Source: Bacteroidales bacterium (GTDB lineage: Bacteria; Bacteroidota; Bacteroidia; Bacteroidales; Muribaculaceae). From it: a stretch of DNA of 14,430 nucleotides. Within the stretch, counting starts at the first letter, position 1; each line of letters begins with the position of its first letter. The stretch spans positions 1 to 14,430 of the forward strand of contig SFOK01000035.1 in the NCBI GenBank assembly GCA_004552395.1, given 5' to 3'. The position numbers and the translations under genes are program-made. This document shows, piece by piece, positions 1-7,251 of this stretch. The notes beneath the pieces were generated by a model. It was not told where the DNA came from, did no database searches, and saw only the letters and a list, made by a program, of their open reading frames with translations.

Positions 1-1454
1 CACTCGTAGCGCTGGCAGGCTTCGGCTTCGCCATGAACGCCGCCGAGACAACCCTTACCGCCTCTCAGATCACAAATCTGACCGAGACAAACAAGGACAT
101 CTCCGGCCAGACTTTCACTGTTGACAGCTACTCTTTCACATTCGAGAAGAACGACGCCGCAACAGCTCCAGCATTCTACAATTCCAACAATGTGATGGAC
201 CTTCGCGCTTATGCGAAGAACACCTTGAAGGTGACAGCCGCTTCCGAAATGACGAAGATGGTGTTTGACCTCTCCGACGTGGCCCGCGTCTGCACACTGA
301 CATGCAGCACAGGTACAATGACTTACTCGGCCGACGCCAAGACCTACACATGGACCGGCAGCGCCAAGGAGGTCATCATCACAGTTCCCGAGAAAGCAGA
401 TCTCTCTTCCGATACTTCCAAAGCCGCTCAGTTCCGTTTCAGCCAGGTGACGATCACAGGTGAGGGCGGTTCAGGTGTCGAAGTTTCCGCAGCTCCCGTG
501 ATCACACCCGCATCGGGCGCTTATGTACCCGCCGGCGGCATGACAGTGACCATCACCGCAGCCGAGGGCGCAACTATCTATTACACAACAGATGGCAACG
601 ATCCCACTACAGCTTCCGACCAGTACACACAGCCGATCGTGATCATGAATCCCTGCACGGTGAAGGCTATGGCAGTTGAGCCGGGCAAGAACCCCAGCGC
701 CATCGTATCGGCCACATATAAGGATGCCGGTGCATTCGCTTGCGCAAACATAGCTGAGTTCCTCACAAAGGCTAAGGACGACGAGGAGAACACTTACGTG
801 ATCACAGGCAATGTACGCGTGGTTTATCAGGCAGGCAGCAACATGTACATTCAGGACATGAACGCTCCTTACACCGGTCTGCTCGTATACGGCAAGCTGA
901 ACCAGACTTACAACCCCGGCGACGTGATCAACAGCATCGCAGGTAAGTACAAAAACTACTTCTCGACAATCGAGTTCATGGCCGACGCCGCCACATTCCT
1001 TGCTCCCGCAGCCACAGGCGACGCTCCCAAGGCTACAGAGATGGGCATCGAGGATGTGACCGCCGAGAACCAGAACCTCTACGTTGAGCTCAAGAGTGTG
1101 ACAGTATCCAACTACAACGAGGAGACAAAGAGCTTCACACTCACCGACGCCAAGGACGCCACACTTGAGGGTTACAACAAATTCAACCAGCAGGTAACAG
1201 TGCCCACCGACGGCAAGGCTTACGATGTGAAGGGCTTCATCAGCTACTATCAGGCCAAGGACGCCGATGCTCCCGCCATCCAGTTCTATCCCACCGAGTT
1301 CAACGAGCCCGGTAGTGTGAACGGTATCGCTATCGACTTCAACCGGCCCGCTGAGTACTACAGCATCGACGGTGTTCGCGTGGCTCAGCCTGAGAACGGC
1401 ATCTATATTGTTCGTCAGGGCAACGTAGTGAAGAAAGTGATCATCAGAAAGTAA
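1..1454 (+). CDS. Secreted multidomain beta-sandwich protein (5' partial)
   Basis: The frame is already open at base 3 and reads LVALAGFGFAMNAAE before the rest, the hydrophobic end of a signal peptide. The true start is therefore upstream of the window and the ATG at 33 is internal. After an N-terminal beta-rich region of about 140 residues (nt 60-470) comes a module resembling the chitobiase/hexosaminidase C-terminal (CHB_HEX_C) fold at about nt 492-720, with the motif ATIYYTTDGNDPT. An OB-fold-like region follows (about nt 735-1310, with NMYIQDM and GLLVYG). The tail (nt 1315-1454) contains YYSIDGVRV and GIYIVRQGNVVKKVIIRK, common at the end of Bacteroidales secreted proteins and resembling a type IX sorting tail. 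No catalytic motif is recognised. An exported or surface carbohydrate-associated protein is likely, but the exact role is unknown. The gene closes its own transcription unit with the terminator at 1557-1591. Confidence 0.85.
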   Translation, partial: LVALAGFGFAMNAAETTLTASQITNLTETNKDISGQTFTVDSYSFTFEKNDAATAPAFYNSNNVMDLRAYAKNTLKVTAASEMTKMVFDLSDVARVCTLTCSTGTMTYSADAKTYTWTGSAKEVIITVPEKADLSSDTSKAAQFRFSQVTITGEGGSGVEVSAAPVITPASGAYVPAGGMTVTITAAEGATIYYTTDGNDPTTASDQYTQPIVIMNPCTVKAMAVEPGKNPSAIVSATYKDAGAFACANIAEFLTKAKDDEENTYVITGNVRVVYQAGSNMYIQDMNAPYTGLLVYGKLNQTYNPGDVINSIAGKYKNYFSTIEFMADAATFLAPAATGDAPKATEMGIEDVTAENQNLYVELKSVTVSNYNEETKSFTLTDAKDATLEGYNKFNQQVTVPTDGKAYDVKGFISYYQAKDADAPAIQFYPTEFNEPGSVNGIAIDFNRPAEYYSIDGVRVAQPENGIYIVRQGNVVKKVIIRK

Positions 1455-1460
1455 GATTCT

Positions 1461-1541
1461 GACTCCGGATCCGGCTTCCGCAGCCGGACTTCCGAAAACA
1501 TAAGGCTTATGCTGCCGGATCGACGCAAGATCCGGCTTGCT
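1461..1541 (+). repeat. Cluster of CCGG-rich hairpins after the first gene
   Basis: Two small hairpins lie between the stop codon and the terminator. One has 7-bp arms (TCCGGCT at 1470-1476, AGCCGGA at 1482-1488). The other has 8-bp arms (GCCGGATC at 1514-1521, GATCCGGC at 1529-1536). The word GATCCGGCTT occurs twice, at 1468 and 1529. Neither hairpin has a following T-run, so they may act in mRNA 3'-end stability, or be remnants of a dispersed repeat. Confidence 0.55.
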
Positions 1542-1556
1542 GCCGGATTATCAAAG

Positions 1557-1591
1557 GCCGGCCTCCGATTCAACTCGGAGGCCGGTTTTTT
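1557..1591 (+). terminator. Intrinsic terminator of the first gene
   Basis: A perfect 11-bp stem (CCGGCCTCCGA at 1558-1568 with TCGGAGGCCGG at 1575-1585) closes a 6-nt loop and runs straight into T6 (1586-1591). This is a classical Rho-independent terminator on the + strand. Confidence 0.92.
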
Positions 1592-1761
1592 GCGTCGGTG
1601 CGAGAGGGAGAGCAGTAGAAGAGGAAGTTGAACGAGGCGAGGAGGGGGGGGGAGGGGGAGGTTAGCGAGGTAGGGGGAGAAGGCGAGAGGCCTGGAGTTA
1701 AAGGGATGTAGCAGGGGGATATTTTTCGGAGAAGAATGGGGTGAAATTCAAATTTTATTTG
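1592..1761. other. Gene-free purine-rich spacer with G-quadruplex-prone core
   Basis: From about 1600 to 1740 the + strand is almost all A and G. It includes G9 (1644-1652), G5 (1654-1658) and G5 (1673-1677), with further GG pairs between. The G-tracts fit an intramolecular G-quadruplex on the + strand if the G9 run supplies two tracts. No gene on either strand is convincing here. The 103-codon antisense frame crossing it is low-complexity Pro/Ser. Confidence 0.5.
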
Positions 1762-1790
1762 TAACTTTGGAGTGCGGAACCGTTTCCGCA
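1762..1790 (+). promoter_or_regulatory. Candidate promoter -7 element and start-site hairpin of the regulator gene
   Basis: TAACTTTG at 1762-1769 matches the Bacteroidetes primary-sigma -7 consensus TAnnTTTG exactly. No clear TTG lies 19-21 bp upstream, which weakens the call. A perfect hairpin begins 3 bp downstream (TGCGGAA at 1773-1779, loop CCGT, TTCCGCA at 1784-1790). It would sit at the transcription start or the very 5' end of the mRNA, as an operator or a stabilising stem. The leader to the ATG at 1934 would be about 155 nt. Confidence 0.5.
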
Positions 1791-1933
1791 GGTTTTGCCG
1801 TAAATTCCGATGCATGAGAGCGCGGGAAACCGCGACTTGAGGGCGCGGAATGGCCGACGCCGAGAGCGCGGAAGCGGGCAAAGCGGGGCCGTCTCAGCCC
1901 GGAAATTCAGCCGCCACTATTGCCAATCTTTTT

Positions 1934-3700
1934 ATGAAACAGTTAATCATCGCCATAGCCTTCTTTATAGCCGCAGGGGTCGCTCTGACGGGATGTCGCC
2001 GCGCGACAGCCGGGAGCTCCGACCCATCATATATCCTTAAAGTCGATTCTCTGATCGAGCAGGCCGACGCGTTCCAGCAGGCCAAGCTCGCAAACTTAGC
2101 CAAGCTGCGCATGCGGATCCAGCCCGGATGCCCGCTCGACACGCTTTATGCCCTCAACGACAGGCTCTTCGAAGAGTTTTTCACTTACAACACCGACTCA
2201 GCCACACGCTACATAGACCGCTCCATAGCCCTGGCCAAGGCGACGGGCGACCCCAAACGCATTGCCCGCAGCCAGATCAAGAAGGATCAGCTGCTCACAA
2301 GCACGGGCCTTCTCACCGAAGCCAAGCTGCTGATGGACTCCATAGACCGTCAGGCTCTTGCGAACGACACCAACCTGCTGATAGACTACTACAACCAGAT
2401 GATGTTCCTCTACTCTCATCTGGGCAACTATGCGGGCGGCGACGGCGGCGATTACTACGCCAAGGAGCGCACCTATAAGGACTCTATCATGATGATTGTC
2501 CCCAAGGACCATCCGGATTATCTCTGGTTCCGCGGGTGGGATATCCTGGGCACCTCGAAGAAGGATTCCACTCTCATACCGGCGCTCGAGGCGCAGGTGA
2601 AGCGGAGCAGCCTCAACACTCTCCGCGACGCCAAGACGGCCTATATCCTGGGTCGCCTCTACGCCCAGGAGGGCGACACGGCCAAGTACGCCGAGTGCAT
2701 GGCTCTCTCGTCGATGGCCGATATCCGTCTGGCCAACTGCGACATAGCCTCGCTCGAGGATCTCGCCAAGATACTTTTCAGCCGCGGCGACATAGACCAC
2801 GCCTACGCTTACATAGACTACGCCCTCAACAAGGCCATCTCGTTTCCGAACCGTGTGAGGGCCGTGGGAATGACCGAGACGCTCGACTCGATCAACAATG
2901 CCTATCAGCAGAAAGTGGCCCAGCAGCAGCGCCGCACGAATCAGTACCTGATGCTGGTGTGTGTGCTCGTGCTTGTGCTCATAGCCACAGTTGCGATAAT
3001 CATAATGCAGAACCGGCGCCTCGCCTCGCGTCGCCGCCGTCTGGACACGGCCAACAAGAACCTGAGCCGCAAGATCGGCGAGCTTAGCGAGTCGCGTAAG
3101 GAGACCGACGAGGCCAACGAACATCTCAACGAGGCCAACGCGCGCCTGAACGAGGCCAACGCGCAGCTCACGAAGCTCAACTCCGAGCTTCTCTCCAAGA
3201 ACTCCGAGCTCAACGAGGCCAACTATGTGAAGGAGGAGTACATTGGGTATATCTTCACCATCTGCTCAAACTATATAAGGAAGCTCGAGGATCTGCGCAG
3301 GAGCATCCACTCCAAGGCAGTGAAGAAGAAATACAAAGAGATAGAGCTTGAGACGACGGGTGTGGACTCGACCAAAGATGAGCTGAAGGATTTCTACCGC
3401 TCGTTCGACTCGGTGTTCCTGCACATCTACCCCGACTTCGTGAGCGATTTCAACTCGCTTCTGCAGCCCGACAAGCAGATCGTGCCCAAGGAGGGCGAGC
3501 TGCTCAACACGGAGCTCCGCATCTACGCGCTTGTGCGTCTGGGCATCACCGACTCGGTGAAGATAGCCGAGTTCCTGCACTGCTCGCCGCAGACGGTCTA
3601 CAACAACCGTTTCCGCGTCCGCAACAAGTCGACGATGCCGCGCAAGGAGTTTGTGGATTCCGTGCGCACGCTCGGCACTTATATGGAGAAGCCGTCCTGA
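1934..3700 (+). CDS. DUF6377-type membrane regulator with TPR-like sensor and C-terminal HTH
   Basis: Likely a one-component transcription regulator of the downstream glycan operon, spanning the inner membrane. I chose the ATG at 1934 (588 aa) because it begins a clean export signal (MKQLIIAIAFFIAAGVALTGC); an in-frame ATG at 1850 only adds a non-conserved 28-residue leader. Residues 22-330 are helical and TPR-like, with the family-like start VDSLIEQADAFQQAKLANLA. A TM segment lies at about 338-360 (YLMLVCVLVLVLIATVAIII). A coiled coil follows, with repeated LNEANA heptads. The last 60 residues hold a helix-turn-helix (LRIYALVRLGI, VKIAEFLHCSPQTVYNNRFR). The sensor would be periplasmic and the HTH cytoplasmic. 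LTGC with Cys21 resembles a lipobox, unusual beside a TM segment. Family assignment is from memory of DUF6377 proteins, which often adjoin susC/susD pairs. Confidence 0.85.
   Translation: MKQLIIAIAFFIAAGVALTGCRRATAGSSDPSYILKVDSLIEQADAFQQAKLANLAKLRMRIQPGCPLDTLYALNDRLFEEFFTYNTDSATRYIDRSIALAKATGDPKRIARSQIKKDQLLTSTGLLTEAKLLMDSIDRQALANDTNLLIDYYNQMMFLYSHLGNYAGGDGGDYYAKERTYKDSIMMIVPKDHPDYLWFRGWDILGTSKKDSTLIPALEAQVKRSSLNTLRDAKTAYILGRLYAQEGDTAKYAECMALSSMADIRLANCDIASLEDLAKILFSRGDIDHAYAYIDYALNKAISFPNRVRAVGMTETLDSINNAYQQKVAQQQRRTNQYLMLVCVLVLVLIATVAIIIMQNRRLASRRRRLDTANKNLSRKIGELSESRKETDEANEHLNEANARLNEANAQLTKLNSELLSKNSELNEANYVKEEYIGYIFTICSNYIRKLEDLRRSIHSKAVKKKYKEIELETTGVDSTKDELKDFYRSFDSVFLHIYPDFVSDFNSLLQPDKQIVPKEGELLNTELRIYALVRLGITDSVKIAEFLHCSPQTVYNNRFRVRNKSTMPRKEFVDSVRTLGTYMEKPS
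3110..3172 (+). repeat. Three tandem 21-bp repeats encoding LNEAN heptads
   Basis: Three copies of a 21-bp unit beginning GAGGCCAAC (3110-3130, 3131-3151, 3152-3172) lie inside the regulator gene. Each encodes seven residues (EANEHLN, EANARLN, EANAQLT), so they add exact coiled-coil heptads just after the membrane segment. A degenerate further copy (LNEANYV) follows at about 3208. Confidence 0.8.
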
Positions 3701-3713
3701 TAGGGGGGCGTCG

Positions 3714-3727
3714 GCGGCGCGCGCCGC
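3714..3727. repeat. 14-bp perfect GC palindrome after the regulator gene
   Basis: GCGGCGCGCGCCGC is a perfect palindrome 13 bp past the stop codon of the regulator. It could form a short hairpin at the mRNA 3' end, but no T-run follows, so it is not a standard terminator. Confidence 0.5.
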
Positions 3728-3787
3728 GAATCTGAGCAATCGGAACGCGCGGCTGATATAGAGACTCTCAGCTCGTGCGTCAGGGAT

Positions 3788-3837
3788 CCGGATGACGCCT
3801 GTCGATGGCGGATGAAGGCCGGGACGGAGGCGTCCGG
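3788..3837 (+). repeat. Imperfect inverted repeat, possible 3' structure of the regulator mRNA
   Basis: GACGCCT (3794-3800) pairs with AGGCGTC (3828-3834), and flanking CCG and CGG extend the stem across a 3-nt bulge. The loop is 27 nt. T7 begins 26 bp further on (3863), too far for a canonical terminator. Termination of the regulator transcript somewhere in 3714-3869 is plausible but not shown. Confidence 0.35.
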
Positions 3838-3862
3838 AGGCTGAATTTGGGGTGCGTGAGGC

Positions 3863-3946
3863 TTTTTTTCGTATGATTTTTTCTTACTTTTTTAAACTTT
3901 TTAAGATCTATCTCTCCATTGATTATCTGATACTTAAAAAAATTTT
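3863..3946. promoter_or_regulatory. Helically phased T/A-tracts upstream of the susC-like gene
   Basis: T-runs occur at 3863-3869, 3877-3882, 3888-3893 and 3898-3902, with centres about 13, 11 and 10 bp apart. An A7T4 run follows at 3936-3946. Near-helical spacing of such tracts is known to curve DNA. The block lies just upstream of the candidate promoter and contrasts sharply with the GC-rich sequence before 3850. Confidence 0.5.
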
Positions 3947-3949
3947 GAG

Positions 3950-4055
3950 TTTACCTCGCCACTTTACCTCTTTGCGGTTTTGTTAAATAAAGTTTATAAA
4001 TTCGAATACCGTAAAGTGCAGATACCGTACTTGAACGTGCGACCTTTTTTACCTG
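3950..4055. promoter_or_regulatory. Repeated TTTACCT and ATACCGTA words flanking the promoter
   Basis: TTTACCTC occurs at 3950-3957 and 3963-3970 (13-bp period), and TTTACCTG at 4048-4055. ATACCGTA occurs at 4006-4013 and 4022-4029 (16-bp period), right after the -7 element. Direct repeats placed this way are typical of regulator binding sites. The HTH regulator encoded just upstream is the obvious candidate to bind them, by inference only. Confidence 0.4.
3971..4004 (+). promoter_or_regulatory. Candidate promoter of the glycan operon
   Basis: TAAATTCG (3997-4004) matches TAnnTTTG at all but one position. TTTG (3971-3974) lies 22 bp upstream, slightly longer than the usual 19-21 bp. If used, it gives a leader of about 250 nt before the SusC-like gene. 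It is the best match I see in the 563-bp gap. Confidence 0.4.
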
Positions 4056-4134
4056 ATAAACTCATGTCAGCATCCACAGAGACCCGGCCTTACACCATAT
4101 TAATATAAGGGCGGAACCAAGAACCGACAATCTA

Positions 4135-4163
4135 CCCCGGCCGGCGAAACGCGGAGTCCGGGG
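4135..4163 (+). promoter_or_regulatory. Stable 5'-leader hairpin upstream of the susC-like gene
   Basis: CCCCGG (4135-4140) pairs with CCGGGG (4158-4163). The 17-nt loop can fold further as GCG-AAA-CGC (4144-4152). It lies about 100 nt before the ATG, inside the leader if the promoter near 4004 is right. No known riboswitch class is recognised. Confidence 0.45.
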
Positions 4164-4263
4164 CGGAGAGAGAGAGTTTGCGCTCGCGGGAAGCTGAAGA
4201 AGACCAAGGCGAATAATTCAATTCATTTATAACTAAAACTTAATAACCAAAAACCAACTCCGA

Positions 4264-7236
4264 ATGAAAACGAAGTTTAATCTTTTACCATTGGCTATAA
4301 GCTTAGTCATGGTTCTGATTACAAGTCTGTCGGCATCGGCCGCAGATTTCGTGGCTTCCGGAACAGTGGTCGACGCGCAAGACGAGCCGCTGCTGGGAGT
4401 CAGCGTCTTTGTGAAGGGGAATCCCGCCAAGGGCACTTCCACCGACATCGACGGTAATTTCAAGCTTTCCGTTCCCGAAGGCAGCACACTGGTGTTCTCT
4501 TACATCGGCACAGTGACCCGCGAGCTCAAGGCAAGCGAAAGCATGCGTGTCACCATGCAGGACGACTCACAGTATCTCGACGAGCTCGTGGTCATCGGCT
4601 ACGGCTCGGTGAAGAGAAAAGACCTTACCACCGCGGTATCCACCGTAAGCGAGGAGGCTCTTGCCAACCGACCCATCGTATCGGCCGCCCAGGCTATCCA
4701 GGGTAAGGCTGCCGGTGTAGCGGTGCAGCAGCCTAACGGCGCTCCGGGCGCAGGCCTGACAGTGCGTGTGCGCGGTACCACATCGTTCAACGGCTCCAAC
4801 GAGCCTCTCTACGTAGTAGACGGTGTGCCTGTGGACAATGTCAGCTTCCTTTCGCCTTCCGACATCGAGAGCATGCAGATCCTCAAGGATGCCTCTTCGG
4901 CAGCCATCTACGGTTCGCGCGGTGCCAACGGTGTGGTTATCATCACCACCAAGCAGGGCAAGAGCGACGACGCTACCATCAGCCTCAATATCCAGGGCGG
5001 TTTCACCAATGTGGCCAAGAAGCTCGACGTGCTCAACGTGGCACAGTATAAGGAACTGATGGACGAGATCGGTCTCATACATCTCCCCGACGGACTTACC
5101 GACCAGACCGACTGGGCCGACGAGACTTACCGCACAGGTAACAATCAGAGCTATCAGCTGAGCGTGTCGCAGCAGAGCGACAAGATCAAATACTTCCTGA
5201 GCGCCGGTTATCAGAAAGACCGAGGTATCCTGAAGAGCTCCTTCTTCGAGCGCTACAATTTCCGCGCCAACGTGGAGGGTAAGGTTCGCTCATGGCTCAC
5301 AGCCAAGGCCAACATCGTATATTCGGATTACTCATCCAACGGCGGCGGCGCCATGGGTACCGTCGGTAACCGCGGCGGTGTGATCCTCTCTGTTGTCAAC
5401 ACCCCGACTTACGCTCCCGTTTGGGATCCCGAGTATCCCGGCCAGCGCTACTACAACAATTTCTACGGTCTGAACATGCAGTCGCCTGCAGAGAACGAGG
5501 CCCGTCAGAAATCGAACCGTTCGCGCGAGAACCGACTCATCGCTTCCGGTGAGCTCCTCTTCGACCTCTACACAGGCCTTACCTTCCAGAGCAAATTCAC
5601 TCTTGACCGCCGCAACGGCTGGAGCACTTCCTTCCTGGATCCCGAGCTCACAACTTACGGCCGCGAGCAGGGCGGTACAGCCTACGACGGCCGCAACCAG
5701 AACACTGTCCTCACTTGGGATAATGTGGCCAACTATAACTTCTCGATCGGCAAGAACGCCTTCACAGTTATGGCCGGTACATCATGGACCGACTCCAACT
5801 ACTCCAACAACTGGATCAACGGCCAGTACTTCCGCGACGGCACAATCCAGACTCTGAACGCTGCCAACAAGATCAGCTGGACCGGCACCGGTTCATCGAT
5901 CTCGCAGTGGGGCATCTTCTCATACCTGGGCCGTATCACTTACAACTTCGACTCCAAGTATCTGCTCTCAGCAAATATCCGTTACGACGGTTCTTCGAAA
6001 CTTCACCCCGACCACCGCTGGAAAGCATTCCCCTCCGTATCCGCCGCCTGGCGCATGAGCGAGGAGAACTGGCTCAAGAATGTGGCTTGGCTCAACGAGC
6101 TCAAGCTCCGTGCCGGCTGGGGTATGACAGGTAATCAGGACGGTGTGGGCGACTACGCTTACTACGAGCGCTACAACATCAACCGTCTGCCTTGGTTCGA
6201 GGACGGCAACGCCACAGCAGTGCCCACACTTAGCCAGGCCAACCTCCGCACACGCGACCTCACTTGGGAGACCACTTATCAGACCAACGTCGGTGTGGAC
6301 TTCTCCGCATTCAACAACCGCATCGATTTCAGCGCCGACCTCTACTACAAGAAGACCACCGACATGCTTATGTGGGTAAGCCTTCCTTCAGGCGCCGCCG
6401 CTGCAAGCTCCATCCAGCGTAACGAGGGCGAGATGACCAACAAAGGTTTCGAGTTCTCTATCACAAGCCACAACTTCGAGGGTGAGTTCTCATGGGAGAC
6501 CAACCTGAACATGTCGTTCAACAAGAACAAACTCACCAAGCTCGAGCTTCAGAAAGTATATCTCGACGCCGTCACTTCCGAGACAGTCAACGAGGCTGTG
6601 GTCCGCAACGAACCCGGCCGTTCACTCGGCGGCTTCTACGGCTACATAGCTCAGGGCGTGGATCCCGAGACCGGTAACATGATCTACAAGGATCTCAACG
6701 GCGACGGCCGCATCTCTTCGTCAGACCGTACATTCATCGGCGACCCGAACCCCGACTTCACTTTCGGTATGACCAACACCTTCTCCTGGAAGGGCTTCAA
6801 CCTGAGCATCTTCATCCAGGGCTCCTACGGCAACGACATCTTCAATGCTTCCCGCATGGAGACCGAGGGTATGTACGACGGCAAGAACCAGACCACTGAG
6901 GTGCTCCGCCGCTGGCGCATCCCCGGCCAGATCACCGATATGCCTAAGGCCGGCTGGAACATGAAGAACTCCACATACTTCGTGGAAGACGGCTCCTATC
7001 TGCGCGTGAAAGATATCTCGCTGAGCTACAACATCAAGGGCAACTGGATGAAGAAACTCGGCATCACGCGTCTGCAGCCTTACTTCACAGTATCCAACCT
7101 TCTCACCTGGACAAGCTACTCCGGACAGGATCCCGAGGTGAACCAGTGGGGCAACAGCGGCGCCGTTCAGGGCATCGACTGGGGTACATATCCTCACTGC
7201 AAGAGCTATACTTTCGGTGTTAACATTGAATTCTAA
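4264..7236 (+). CDS. SusC/RagA-family TonB-dependent outer-membrane transporter
   Basis: Outer-membrane barrel that imports glycan oligosaccharides using TonB energy, paired with the SusD-like lipoprotein encoded 15 bp downstream. The 990-aa product has a signal peptide (about residues 1-26, ending SLSASAADF) and a carboxypeptidase-regulatory-like domain at about 29-100 (GTVVDAQDEPLLGVSVFVKG...DGNFKL). The TonB-box-like DELVVIGYG spans 106-114. The plug follows, with the SusC hallmark DASSAAIYGSRGANGVVIIT. Barrel strands run to a terminal aromatic residue (TFGVNIEF). A Ca-site-like DLNGDGRISSSD stretch lies in the C-terminal half, as in many SusC proteins. It has the usual family length and is intact. 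The ATG at 4264 is supported by the signal peptide; no clear Shine-Dalgarno is present. Substrate (beta-1,6-glucan) is inferred from the neighbouring GH30 gene. Confidence 0.96.
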   Translation: MKTKFNLLPLAISLVMVLITSLSASAADFVASGTVVDAQDEPLLGVSVFVKGNPAKGTSTDIDGNFKLSVPEGSTLVFSYIGTVTRELKASESMRVTMQDDSQYLDELVVIGYGSVKRKDLTTAVSTVSEEALANRPIVSAAQAIQGKAAGVAVQQPNGAPGAGLTVRVRGTTSFNGSNEPLYVVDGVPVDNVSFLSPSDIESMQILKDASSAAIYGSRGANGVVIITTKQGKSDDATISLNIQGGFTNVAKKLDVLNVAQYKELMDEIGLIHLPDGLTDQTDWADETYRTGNNQSYQLSVSQQSDKIKYFLSAGYQKDRGILKSSFFERYNFRANVEGKVRSWLTAKANIVYSDYSSNGGGAMGTVGNRGGVILSVVNTPTYAPVWDPEYPGQRYYNNFYGLNMQSPAENEARQKSNRSRENRLIASGELLFDLYTGLTFQSKFTLDRRNGWSTSFLDPELTTYGREQGGTAYDGRNQNTVLTWDNVANYNFSIGKNAFTVMAGTSWTDSNYSNNWINGQYFRDGTIQTLNAANKISWTGTGSSISQWGIFSYLGRITYNFDSKYLLSANIRYDGSSKLHPDHRWKAFPSVSAAWRMSEENWLKNVAWLNELKLRAGWGMTGNQDGVGDYAYYERYNINRLPWFEDGNATAVPTLSQANLRTRDLTWETTYQTNVGVDFSAFNNRIDFSADLYYKKTTDMLMWVSLPSGAAAASSIQRNEGEMTNKGFEFSITSHNFEGEFSWETNLNMSFNKNKLTKLELQKVYLDAVTSETVNEAVVRNEPGRSLGGFYGYIAQGVDPETGNMIYKDLNGDGRISSSDRTFIGDPNPDFTFGMTNTFSWKGFNLSIFIQGSYGNDIFNASRMETEGMYDGKNQTTEVLRRWRIPGQITDMPKAGWNMKNSTYFVEDGSYLRVKDISLSYNIKGNWMKKLGITRLQPYFTVSNLLTWTSYSGQDPEVNQWGNSGAVQGIDWGTYPHCKSYTFGVNIEF

Positions 7237-7251
7237 AAGAGGACTATCATT

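Noticed and set aside
1850..1933. Upstream ATG as start of the regulator
   Set aside because: It would place 28 unrelated polar residues before a clean export signal that begins at the ATG at 1934.
1810..2040. 76-codon + frame overlapping the regulator start
   Set aside because: Arg-rich, no signal or domain, and it runs out of frame into the regulator coding region. It could be a leader peptide but nothing supports that.
2198..3124. 308-codon open frame on the - strand opposite the regulator gene
   Set aside because: Same reason: low-complexity composition and complete overlap with a well-supported gene.
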